From Unio delphinus (taxonomy: Eukaryota > Mollusca > Bivalvia > Unionida > Unionidae): a stretch of 64,000 bases of DNA. Of this stretch, positions 21,665 through 34,574 are shown in pieces; the first letter of the stretch is position 1, and every line of letters begins with the position of its first letter. Under the pieces are notes generated by a model, which made no database searches, was not told where the DNA came from, and saw only the letters and a list, made by a program, of their open reading frames with translations. The stretch lies in the NCBI GenBank assembly GCA_029339505.1, contig JAQISU010000069.1, positions 8,815,001 to 8,879,000 of the forward strand, in the 5' to 3' direction. The translations under genes and the position numbers were made by a program.

Positions 21665-23040
21665 ACGACTTTCAAGAGTTCCTTAGAGACGATGAATATA
21701 TATAATTTACCCCCAACAAATTAGATAGTAACATGCTTCATGGGATAAAAGGAAGCGCGTGTTTATTCATTATAGGTACGAATATATCAACTTATCCGTT
21801 CTACTGAACTTTTATTTCAGTTTATTCACATGTTTTTTGTATTGATCAAAAGTATTTGTTAAGTCGAATTACTTGAATAAAACTATGGCAACATTCAAAA
21901 GAGTTAACGATAATTGATAAATCAAGTCCAGTCAGAGAAAAGTTTGAGATAAAGAAAATATCTAATAGTATCGTATTGTTGTTGTCATGGATACACTTAG
22001 TTGTTTCGTTGATCTATCATACACGGTAAATGCAATGACAAAAACCTCACTTAAAAATGTGCACCGATGAAGTACATGTCTTATCTTAGGTTGGATTTTT
22101 ACTTAAGTTCCGAATAATCTGAAATCTTCCGCTCAAAACACTGAAACTGTCATTTGTTAGAGCGAGAGAAGTTTCTCACACAAACAACTCTGTTGAATTC
22201 CCAATGTGAAATGAGTAGTAACAAACTTTGATTATTCGTGTTTCTTTTTCGTTTTAAAAGGCACATCAACGGGTGAATGAAACAGAGTCAAATGTTTGTT
22301 GTGCTATAACGACTTGGCCTAGAAAACGCTACAACGAATAACCAGATCTGGTCTCTAAATACTTTAATATCGCACACTTTTGAAAGCGGGTCCACTAATG
22401 ATCATTAAAGTACACTAGCTCTCAGAATCTAAATAAGCAAAAGCACTACGTAGCCGAAACACCTACACACGTTATTGCTCGTTAGAGTTAATCATCAATT
22501 AGAAATATTCTACTCTAGGATACCATCAACATTTAATGTCGGAATTCAAACAACGGTGGTCTTTGATAAGACTTTCTCAAAATGGATACTGCCCAGTAAA
22601 CATAGTGTTAGAAAGCGCTTATTAACAAAGATACAAATCTTGATGACTGCCGCAGGAAATGCTGTCTTATGTACATTATTTATGTCCATCTTTTATAGAC
22701 AATATGCTAAATGTTCTAATATGTTTCTTTGCTATTATGCTAATTTGCTTGAGAGTATCGGTCAATATCAGAAGCAAGCATTTTTCATCCAGCTTCATGG
22801 AAAACACGTCTTGTAGACAACAAGATAGCTTTCAGTGTTTCATAATTAATTAATGAATGTTTTGTATTTAAATTCATTTTACACCTGTATTTTTTACAAA
22901 TTGTCTTTATTGACATTGGCGGAGCAAACTACTTCAAGAAAGGTCATTATCCATGTGATTGAAAAAATCGACACCATTTACAAACAGCTTAATTCTTACA
23001 GGATTTTTTCAATCCTGACAGGTTTATACAATACTTAGAT
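21665..23040. other. AT-rich unique DNA, no gene supported
   Basis: The longest open frame (22475-22816, 113 codons) starts at TTG, has no recognisable domain and is probably chance. Nothing else is seen. Confidence 0.5.
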
Positions 23041-23046
23041 ATATAA

Positions 23047-23139
23047 ATGCATACATACATTTATAAACACAAACATACATACATACATACATACATACAT
23101 ACATACATACATACATACATACATACATACATACATACA

Positions 23140-23173
<34 letters not shown>

Positions 23174-23190
23174 CATACATACATACATAC
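23047..23190. repeat. (CATA)n microsatellite
   Basis: About 34 units of CATA, with minor TATA interruptions near the right end. Same unit as the block at 1061-1342, but without the CAGG and CATG derivatives. Confidence 0.97.
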
Positions 23191-23194
23191 TTTT

Positions 23195-24285
23195 CCAGTG
23201 GTCATCAGGCACTTGTCTGTTCATATGGCAATAGCTAACTTTTAAGTTAAATATCCATATCATGATCTTTCTATTATTATATCAATTATTATTCTGATAT
23301 TAATAACGGGATTTTGATAATACATAACAATTGTCAAGGCCTTTATCAAAAAAAAAAAAAACAATTAACACGTCCCAACCCACTACTAAATGTGTTTTTA
23401 CACGAAACAAATGTCAGTGCTGAAAACCATTCCAAATCAAAAAAATACTCGTAAATACAATCATTTTTGTCATGGTCAGCAAATACTTTTATTTTGTCTG
23501 GTGCTCGTGTTGAGCTGTTGTCTAAGAGCAAGTGTTTGGTTTGCTTGAAAGGAATTCTGGCAATGCACATACAGCATTAAAATATGTATAATTTTAAGAC
23601 ATACTCGTTAACTCATTATTAGTTCCATGCTTATGCCATGCTAGCATGATTAGTTTTTTGTAATGTTTTGCAGTCATTACAAGTTATGGCCGCTCACCTA
23701 CATGTGAACACGAGAGTGGTCCAAGATTAAATATACAAAAATGGCTAGTACCGTAGCAGGTGCTCATCACGGTATGAATGAATAACACGTCGGGCATACT
23801 GAGGCTTTCATGAGATGGGCCGTTACAAGCATCGTAATTTGCTATTAGGTTTGCTTAATTACTAGAGTTAGCAAATATATGATTGGTGATTGCATATATT
23901 TTATCATATGCTTCGTAGTCTCTTACTTTCCTTTTATTTTCGTTCTACCTCTTCTTGAACTTTCAGATATAGAAAGCCTTACGGCAAGATTTTAGAATGA
24001 TTTGTGTGTCGGAATACAGACAAGAATATCAGCTTATATGTCTTCTATAGGGTACGTAAAATATTTTTGCAAAACGATGAATTCAAAACGCTGACAAAGT
24101 ATAATATTCATTCGAATAATGTGACTTGCTCTGCTTAAATGGTATATATGAAGATTTACTCATTGAAAATTGTATTCGTTATACATTTTTTTATAGGTTT
24201 CTGCATTTTTTAATTGGCCCGACAAGGGCCCCAGTATTGAACTGCTGCGAAGACTTAAAAATAGGCCTATATTCGCCAAGTTAAA
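23195..24285. other. AT-rich unique DNA, no gene seen
   Basis: A short poly-A run at 23349-23361 and no supportable gene. Confidence 0.5.
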
Positions 24286-24286
24286 T

Positions 24287-24304
24287 TGAGAGAGAAAGAG
24301 AGAG

Positions 24305-24353
<49 letters not shown>

Positions 24354-24380
24354 GAGAAAGAGAGAGTCAGAAAGAGAGAC
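24287..24380. repeat. (GA)n microsatellite, interrupted
   Basis: GA units with single-base interruptions at both ends and a pure core at about 24310-24350. Confidence 0.95.
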
Positions 24381-24384
24381 AACT

Positions 24385-26185
24385 TTTGTATATTTGCTAC
24401 ATTTGTTTTTGGTCATTTTTAAAGTAACGTAACATTGATAAGTTTGAACAATACTTACCTCGACACGTTTTGCATTCACGTTTATGTGCAAACGTGTTCC
24501 CAAATATTCTTTGAGACTTGCATATATTTCATAAATCAACTAATCTTGCACAATATGAATATCCATCTACGCAGACTGTCAGCACTGGTAAATAGCTTTT
24601 GTAAAAATAAAAATGAAATGATCTGTTTATTAAACGTATGCACTCTTTATATATGTGTACATCGTCTCATTTTACAGAAACCTATATGCAGTCAGGGCAA
24701 TGGAAAATTCCCGTGCTGGTTATTATAGAAGCAAAAGGTCTAAAGAGTAACAAGAAAGGTCTGTTTATACACTGTACCCTCCAATTCCATTAAATCTAAG
24801 ACATTTAACACATTTTTAATTAAAGGTGCTGAACCAATAATGTTATCTTCCTTTTTAATGTCCATATCATCTCTTTACCAACATATATATAGGTCATGAA
24901 TGATTATAGTTAGACTAAAGACTGCCACAGGCTGTGTAGACTATTTGGTTTCATCTAAATAGGGAAGCACAGTAATGTTTGTGTCATAAACCAAAGAAAA
25001 TAGAAGGATACAATTACATAATTTCACAACGAACATTTGTCAGTTCCAGTAAAGGTAAACACCCAATTTTTCGCGAACAAGTGAACGTACAGACATCTGT
25101 TAACACCTTATTTCGAGTCATAATCATTAATTATATCACAACATCATTTATAAATTAAATATTCTAAAGTTTTCAATAATATTAAACATCATTTAAAAAT
25201 ATTTACGAATATTTTATTGAAGAAACAGTATTTGGATTTTTGGATTTAGCACGTGCTTTTCAACTTATTTTAGAAACAGTTTTTAGATAGTAAGTGAATG
25301 AATAGCTCATTAAAAGGCGGTTTCAATGAGAAGTACATGGACAAGATGACTACTTACCATGTCTTTTTAAATATGGTTTTGATACCCTCAAACCATTGCG
25401 ACTGACAACTCAAACCATGTACGATTTTCTCAAAGATTCTCGAACAAAACTGCAGCATTTTCCATGTCATGAAAAATGAAGCAGAATCCTAAATCTAAAC
25501 AAACATAATGTATCCAAATACACTAATGTGGTTTTGTCAATAATGGGGAGTTTTCATTTTGAGAGCAATAGCATAAAGAATAGAAAATGTTACTACTCTT
25601 GTATAGGTAAAATGCCTTTTACCCGCAAAGGCAATGTCATTAACGCAGATGCTTCCTTCAAGTTATAATTGACGGGTGAAATATCAGTCAAAAGTATCAT
25701 TGCGATAACGCAAATTTGTTGTCATCGCCATGAACAATTTAAAGGTTTTTTCATTAACATTGAACAAGGACTTTGTCGATAAGATGATAATTTAACTGAA
25801 TTATGTTTTGATTTATAATATCAAGCTTATTCGTACCAAGTGTTGTTTTAAACAATGTAAAAACATCAAATTGTCGGAGATGAATATATAAGGGATTTAT
25901 TTTTGGAATACATTATATTATAACTAAAGTAAAGTAAGTGAAAGCATTATTATACGATGCCCGTACTAAAATTGTATGTTTTAATAAACTGTGTATAACC
26001 ATTATTGATTCATTAGCTCCCCAATTTAGCACAATATGTTTCACAGTGTATCAGCTATAAGCTAACGAAACTAATCCCATGTTCATTTAGTTGATGTAAC
26101 ATCTTATTGAAACCTAATTTATTCAGTATAAAGAACCGATAATTTAGCATATAATTTTTATTCAAATTGATTTTGTGTTGGCCCA
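24385..26185. other. AT-rich unique DNA, no gene seen
   Basis: A 97-codon frame at 24435-24728 has no recognisable content. Nothing else is supportable. Confidence 0.5.
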
Positions 26186-26188
26186 TTT

Positions 26189-26345
<157 letters not shown>

Positions 26346-26391
26346 ACAATGTTAGCATTAATATTAAATTTTAGGTAATATTCATTGTCAT

Positions 26392-26419
26392 CATTTTTAT
26401 TATTATTATTCTTATTCTA

Positions 26420-26475
<56 letters not shown>

Positions 26476-26520
26476 CATTGTTATTATAATTATTAGTATT
26501 ATTATTGAAATTAATATTAT
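26392..26520. repeat. (TTA)n microsatellite, interrupted
   Basis: About 40 TTA units with scattered C and G interruptions. ATT repeats elsewhere in this window are the 3' tails of L2-like LINEs, but no LINE end is recognisable next to this one. Confidence 0.95.
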
Positions 26521-26521
26521 T

Positions 26522-28720
26522 ATCATACAAAATAATTTATTTTGTATATTTTATGGTATAACTCAGATATTGTATGTTTAATGAAGGTTGCTTAAAAACA
26601 CTAAGATACAAAATTATATTTGTTTCCCAAATATATAAATTTATAATTTTAATTGTTAAATTGTGTTAACTAGGTTTGAACATTACCACAGAACGTAATT
26701 TAATTTACAATATACAATCCGATTAGGTAAGGTTTCTTTAAATAATCGGAATATCTTTTCTTTTTTTATAAATATTTGTACCACGACTTAGAATACATAA
26801 ATAGCTACATAAGGGACATTATACATAAATGTCACCATTACCTGTTAATCGGATATTTGTTAATCCATGTTTGATTTTTCGCTTTCTAATTTGTATTTAT
26901 CATGACATAATGTATATTTTAGTTATAGGAGACCTCTTTGAAAGTCACGGTTTTTTAATGCTAATTATAGTTGTTGAAATCAGGGGTGTGGCTATTATGA
27001 ATGTAGACAAGTATACCAAATTCGTATTAACCATATTTTTCATTATTTGCCTTTTAGACAAATGTTCAAAATGTTTTTCAGCTGTCGGTATTATATACAA
27101 TGATTTCTCAACATTGAATTTATTTTTACGTAACGTTGAGCCAGTGAGTACGGCTAGAAATTATTTTTGTGTTTGTGATCTGACAAGCTTAAGAAGTTGA
27201 AAATATTTTTCTGCCATTGAGGTAAACACTATGATTTAAGCAAAGAGCAGTTATTCAATATCAGCCAATATTCAGGATTGAAGTATACAAATATGACAAT
27301 TCAAACACAAAACTAAACAAATATCAGAAGGCATCTTATATATGTAAATGCGAGAGTAAATTTAAAGAGAGAAATAATAATTTGCAAAAACGATGTATGT
27401 ATTATTTCCAAATTAAAAAAATTGCATCACGGTTCTTGTAATCTATTATTTTAACCTTACCTGATAATTAGTTTCATAAGAAAAAGGAGTCATGTACTGA
27501 TGTTAATCTTTTCGAAAACATGATTTGTCGCTATTGATAATACTAACAATACAGATAACAATGTTAAAAAATATAATTAATAATAAATGCAATAAATGTT
27601 ATCACATTCATGGTCAAGACACGTTATATAGCAAAGAAATGGCAGCCACTTCTTTCCAGGAGTCCATAAAGCAACACAGTCAGTACTTCAAAGATATATT
27701 GTTTTCAATTCTTAAAATAATAACTGTATTAGCTGGTCTTTAACATTGAAATTAAATTGGAGTTTGATTGGTTAGCCTGCACCTGACACCGTATGTATAA
27801 ATAGTGTACTAAAGTCAGATAGCTTGTTGAAGGATTCGTGACATTCTTGACTACGTCTAAGATATTGATACATTTAGAACGGTTACATCGAAGGTTATGT
27901 AAGTACTTGGTCAGAATATTTATCAAAAAGAGTTTTTTAGTGGACATCACAAATTAAGTATAGTTGAGGTCAAATAAAGTGTAACTGTAACCTAGGCTTG
28001 TAGGAATTTTAAATAATATTTAGCAACGAAGTTTTATAACAAAAAATATTCAATGACAATATACAACTAGAGAGTTAAAACAAATGTTGAATTGTAGAAA
28101 TATGTTTTAAAAGCTAATGAAGAATGAAATTTAATATTATTTTTGTAAATATTTCCCATGATGATATATTCTAACACACGCACATACATACTTACACTAA
28201 TGCAACAAGAATAGCAACATCTTATTAGTTGAATTTAATGCAGTTAGAGTGCATGTGTGAAGCCTTAACCAGGAAGGAAACTGCTGACATTTAATGGAGT
28301 TTAACGTTAGTAATCATGACAAATAGGTATTATTAACGTTCGACAAAATTGATAATAGCATTCTACAATATTACTGGAAGCAGTTGTAGTATTAGGATGA
28401 CTAAGAAGTTATAGGGTTGTGTCGACTACAACTGCACATTCCACACTAACAGTAGATCGAATGCTGTATACCAAATATCGTTAGAACATCGTGTTGTGTA
28501 ATGATAACACCAGACAAACATGGACGAACATTTGACAATTTTGTTTTAAATCAGACCGGTATATTTCATGTAGACTTGCTAACAAGAAAACCATCATCAT
28601 CAGCAATAGTACCTACCATTAAAACACTAGAACTGCGAAAACATAACCTATAAATACAATTTACATTATGTCATAATCGATGATGATCATACAAGAAATA
28701 TCAAGCATTTATTGAATATA
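26522..28720. other. AT-rich unique DNA, no gene supported
   Basis: A 123-codon ATG frame (26829-27200) is the longest non-repeat ATG frame in the middle of the window. It is rich in Ile, Phe, Leu and Cys, with two hydrophobic stretches ('MLIIVVEIRGVAIM' and 'FVLTIFFIICLL'), but AT-rich DNA readily yields such frames and there is no family match by eye. No other feature. Confidence 0.45.
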
Positions 28721-28721
28721 G

Positions 28722-31700
28722 ATGATTGAAAATGATCAACTAAATTAGTCCCTACCTCTGTTGAAAATGATCAACTAATCTAGTACCTACTTATATTTAA
28801 AATGGTCGACTTAACTAGTCCGTACTTATATTGAAAATGATAAAGTTTACTAGTCCCTACTTATATTCAAAATGATTTAACTAGTCCCTACTTATGTTGA
28901 AAATGATCAAATTCATTAGTACCTAGTTATATTGAAAATGATAAACTAAATTAGTTCCTACTTATATTGAAAATAACTTAACTAGTCCTTATTTATAATG
29001 AAAACGATCAACATAACTAGTCCATAGTTATATTGACAATGATCAACTAAACTAGTCCCTACTTATATTGAAAATGATCAAATAAACTAGTCCCTACTTA
29101 TCTTGAAAATTATCATCTAAACTAGTCCCTACTTGTATTGAAAATGATCAACTAAACTATTCCCTACCTCTACTGAAAATGATCAACTAAATAAGTCCCT
29201 ACTTATATTGAAAATCATCAACTTAACTAATCCCTACTTATATTGAACATGATTTGACTAGTCCCTACTTCTGTTGAAAATGATCAAGTTCACTAGTCGC
29301 TACTTATATTGAACATGATGAACTAAATTAGTCCCTACTTATATTGAAAATAAATTAACTAGTCCCTAATTATATTGAAAATGATCAACTTAACTAGTCC
29401 TTACTTCTATTTAAAATGATCAACATAACTAGTCCCTATTTATATTGAAAATGATCAACTAAACTAGTCCCGACTTATATTGAAAATGATCAACTAAACT
29501 AGTCCCTACGTATATTGAAAATGATCAACTAAACTAGTCCCGACATATATTGAAAATGATCAACTAAACTAGTCCCTACGTATATTGAAAATGATCAAAT
29601 TAACTATTTCCTACTTATATTCAAAATGATCAATATAACTAATCCCTACTTATATTGAATATGATTTTTCTAGTCCCTACTTATGTTGAAAATGATCAAC
29701 TCAACTAGTCCCAACCTATCTTGAAAACAGATTAACAAGTCCCTACTCATATTGAAAATGATCAAACAAACTAGTCCCTACTTATATTGAAAATGATCAA
29801 CTAAACGAGTCACTACTTATATTGAATATGATCAACTAAACTAGTCCCAACTTATATTGAAAATGATCAACTAAACTAATCCCTACTTGTATTGAAAATG
29901 ATCAATTAAACTATTCATTGCTTCTTTAGAAAATGATCAACTAAACCAGTCTCTTCTTATATTGAAAGTGATCAACTTGCCTAGTCCCTACTTATATTGA
30001 AAATGATTTATCTAGTCCCTACTTATGTTGAAAATGATCAAGTTCACTAGTCCCTACTTGAATTGAAAATGATCAAGTTCACTAGTCCCTACTTATATTG
30101 AAAATGATTAACTAAACAAGTCCCTATTTATATTGAAAATAACTTAAACAGTCCCAACCTATGTTGAAAATAACTTAAATATTCCCTACTTATATTGAAA
30201 ATGATCAACGAATCTAGTCCCTACTAATATTGAAAATGATCAACTAAACTAGTTCCTACTTATATTGAAAATAACTTAACTAGTCCCAACTTGTATTGAA
30301 AATGATCAACTAAACTTGTCCCTTTTTATATTGAAAATGATCAAATTTACTAGTCCCTACATATATTGAAAATAACATAACTAGTACCTAATTATATTGA
30401 AAATGATCAACAATACTAGTCCCTACTTATATTGCAAATGATCACCTAAACTAGTCCCTACTTAAATTGAAAATGATCAACAAAACTGGTCTTTACTTCC
30501 ATTGAAAATTATCAACTTAACTACTCCCTACTTCTAGTGAACATGATTCAACAAGTCTCTACTTATGTTGAAAATGATCAGGATTACAAGTCCCTACTTA
30601 TATTGAAAATGATTAAACTAGTCCCTACTTATGTTAAAAATGATCAAGTTCACTAGTCCCTACTTATATTGATAATGATCAAGTTAACTAGTCCCTACTT
30701 ATACTGAAAATTATGAACTAAACTAGTCCCTACTTATCTTGAAAATAACTTAACTAGTCCCTACTTGTATTGAAAATGATCAACTAAACTTGTCCCTTTT
30801 TATATTGAAAGTGATCAACTTAACTAGTCCCTACTTATATTGAAAATGATTTAACTAGTCCCTACTTATGTTAAAAATGATCAAGTTCACTAGTCCCTAC
30901 TTATATTGATAATGATCAAGTTAACTAGTCCCTACTTATACTGAAAATGATGAACTAATCTAGTCCCTACTTATATTGAAAATAACTTAACTAGTCCCTA
31001 CTTGTATTGAAAATGATCAACTAAAGTTGTCCCTTTTTATATTGAAAGTGATCAACTTAACTAGTCCCCACTGATGTTGAAAATGATCAAGTTTACTAGT
31101 CCCTACTTATATTGAAAAGGATCAAGTTCACTAGTCCCTACTTTTTTTGAAAATGATCATCTAAACTTGTCCCTATTTAAATTGAAAAAAATTTAACTAG
31201 TCCCTACTTATATTGAAAATGATCAACTTAACTATTCCCTACTTATATTGAAAATGATCAACTAAACTAATCCCTACTTATATTGAAAATAACTTAACTA
31301 GTCTCTACTTATATTAAAAATGATCAAATTAACTATTCCCTACTTATATTGAAAATGATCAAAAATAAACTAGTCCCTACTTATATTGAAAATAACTTAA
31401 CTAGTCCCTACTTATATTGAAAATGATCAACTAAACTAGTCCCTACTTATACAAAAAATGATCAACTAAACTAGTCCCTACTTATATTGAAAATGATCAA
31501 CTAAACAGTTCTCTACTTCTATTGAAAATGATCAACTTATCTAATCCCTACTTATATTGAACATGGTTCAACAAGTCTCTACTTATGTTGAAAATGAGCA
31601 TGATCACTAGTTCCTACTTATATTGAAAATAACAAAGGTCACTAGTCCCTTCTTATATTCAAAATGATTTAACTAGTCCCCACTTATGTTGAAAATGATC

Positions 31701-34046
31701 AAGTTCACTAGTCCGTACTTATACTGAAAATGATGAACTAAACTAGTCCCTACTTATATTGAAAATAACTTAACTGGTCCCTACTTGTATTGTAAATGAT
31801 CAAACTAACTAGTCCCTCCTTCGATTGAAAATAATCAACTTAACTAGTCCCTACTTATATTGCAAATGATCAACTAAACTAGTACCTACTTATATTGAAA
31901 ATGATCAATTAAACTAGTCATTGCTTCTATTGAAAATGATCAACTAAACCAGTCCATTCTTATATTGAAAGTGGTCAACTTAACTAGTCCCTACTTTTAT
32001 TGAAAATGATTTAACTAGTCCCGACATATGTTCAAAATGATCAAGTTCACTAGTCCCTACTTATATTGAAAATAATCTAGTTCACTAGTTCCTACTTATA
32101 TTGAAAAATATCAACTAAACTAGTCACTACTTAAATTGAAAATGATCAACATAACTAGTCCCTATTTATGTTGAAAATGATCAACTAAACTAGTCCACAC
32201 TTACATTGAAAATGATCAACTAAACTAGTAACTACTTATGTTGAAAATCATAAAAAAATAGTCCCTACTTATTTTGAAAATGATCAAATAAACTAGTCCC
32301 TACTTAAATTGAAAATGATCAACTTAACTAGTTCCTACGTATATTGAAAAAAATCAACTAATCTCGTCCCTATTTATATTGAAAATGATCAAATAAACTA
32401 GTCCCTACTCATGTTGAAAATGATCAAATAAACTAGTCCCTACTTATATTGAAAATGATCAACTAAACAGTTCTCTACTTCTATTGAAAATGATCAACTT
32501 ATCTAATCCCTACTTATATTGAACATGGTTCAACAAGTCTCTACTTATGTTGAAAATGAGCATCATCACTAGTTCCTACTTATATTGAAAATAACTAAGG
32601 TCACTAGTCCCTTCTTATATTCAAAATGATTTAACTAGTCCCCACTTATGTTGAAAATGATCAAGGTCACTAGTCCGTACTTCTACTGAAAATTTTGAAC
32701 TAAACTAGTCCCTACTTATATTGAAAATAACTTAACTGGTCCCTACTTGTATTGAAAATGATCAAACTAACTAGTCCCTCCTTCGATTGAAAATGATCAA
32801 CTTAACTAGTCCCTACTTATATTGCAAATGATCAACTAAACTAGTACCTACTTTTATTGAAAATGATCAATTAAACTAGTCATTGCTTCTGTTGAAAATG
32901 ATCAACTAAACCAGTCCATTCTTATATTGAAAGTGGTCAACTTAACTAGTCCCTACTTATATTGAAAATGATTTAACTAGTCCCGACATATGTTCAAAAT
33001 GATCAAGTTCACTAGTCCCTACTTATATTGAAAATAATCTAGTTCACTAGTTCCTACTTATATTGAAAAATATCAACTAAACTAGTCACTACTTAAATTG
33101 AAAATGATCAACATAACTAGTCCCTATTTATGTTGAAAATGATCAACTAAACTAGTCCATACTTACATTGAAAATGATCAACTAAACTAGTAACTACTTA
33201 TGTTTAAAATCATCAAAAAAATAGTCCCTACTTATGTTGAAAATGATCAACTAAACTAGTTCCTACTTAACTTGAAAACGATCAACTTAACTAGTTCCTA
33301 CGTATATTGAAAAAAAACAACTAATCTCGTCCCTATTTATATTGAAAATGATCAAATAAACAAGTCCCTACTCATGTTGAAAATGATCAAATAAACTAGT
33401 CCATACTTATATTGAAAATGATCAACTAAACGAGTTCCTACTTATATTGAATATGATCAACTAAACTAGTCCCAACTTATATTGAAAATGATCAACTAAA
33501 TTAGTTCCTACTTATATTGAAAATGATCAATTAAACCAGTCTCTTCTTATATTGAAAATGATCAACTAAACTAGTCCCTACTTATAGTTAAAATGATCAA
33601 ATAAACTTGTCCCTAATTATATTTAAAATTATCAACTAAACTAGTCCCTACTTATTTTGAAATTGATCAACTTAACTAGTACCTACATATATTGAAAAGC
33701 GTCAACTAAACTAGTCCCTGCTTATTTTGAAAATGGTCAACTTAACTAGTCCCTACTTATATTGAAAATTATCAATTAAACTATTCACTGCTTATATTGA
33801 AAATGATCAACTAAACTAGTCCCCACTTATATTGAAAATTATCAGCTAAACTAGTCCCTACTTATATTGAAAATGATCATATAAACTAGTCCCCACTTAT
33901 ATTGAAAATGATCAGCTAAACTAGTCCCTACTTGCATTGAAAATTATCAACTAAACAAGTCCCTACTGTTATACTTTACTTATTGAAAATGATGCACTAC
34001 ACTTGTCCCTACTAATATTGAAAATGATCAACTTTCCTAGTCCCAT
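28722..34046. repeat. 35-bp satellite array, about 5.3 kb
   Basis: The consensus unit reads 'ttgaaaatgatcaactaaac' followed by 'tagtccctacttata'. It contains two 6-bp palindromes, TGATCA and ACTAGT. Interspersed are 31-bp variants that lack 4 bp in the TGATCA region (forms with 'aataacttaactag' and 'gatttaactag'). Units diverge from each other by several substitutions, so the array is older or less homogenised than the 43-bp array to its right. Longer-range duplications are visible: about 800 bp at 31500-32300 recurs at 32462-33260 (offset about 962 bp), and 30630-30830 recurs at 30868-31065 (offset about 237 bp). No open frame persists. Confidence 0.98.
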
Positions 34047-34169
34047 TCAGTATAAAGGGACAGGTATTTCAAATGCAGCTTTGTTATTCCGATTTCCCAG
34101 ACAACTGCTTCTTTATTCATACAGCCCTATATAGATAATACGAACAGGAAAACAAAGTTATACTTCTCG

Positions 34170-34570
34170 GCACTTTTATCTCATTTAGTGGAATGAGAGA
34201 GGCATATTTCTTGATAAACATTGTAACTGTTTATGTTTTGTTTCATTTAGTGGAATGATAAAACAAAGGCACACCTAATTAGAAATACATCATTTATGTT
34301 TTTTCTCTTTTAAATTGAATTACAAAACAGCGGTAGACCTCAAGGAATACTGCATTCATATTTTTTTCTCATTGAAGTAGAAATATAAAAGAAACGTACA
34401 CCTCTGTGCATACTGCATTTATGTTTTATATCATTTAAATGGAATGAAAAAACAAAGAAACACCTCGATTAAAACAACATTTATTGTGTCTCATTTAAGT
34501 GGAATGACAAAGCAAGGCTCACTTTAATTAATATTGCATTAATTTTATGTTTTATCTCATTTACATGGAA
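34170..34570. repeat. Divergent tandem repeat, about 62-bp unit, about six to seven copies
   Basis: A 'tcatttaagtggaatga'-like core occurs at about 34181, 34243, 34304, 34367, 34430, 34491 and 34555, i.e. every 61-64 bp. Each core is followed by 'aaacaaag', 'cacct' and 'catttatgtttt' variants. Unrelated in sequence to the satellites on either side. Confidence 0.85.
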
Positions 34571-34574
34571 GTTT

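Noticed and set aside
22475..22816. 113-codon frame
   Set aside because: It starts at TTG, has no recognisable domain and lies in otherwise non-coding AT-rich DNA.
26829..27200. 123-codon ATG frame with hydrophobic stretches
   Set aside because: AT-rich DNA gives such frames by chance. No family motif, and no splice or promoter context was recognised. Left as unsupported.
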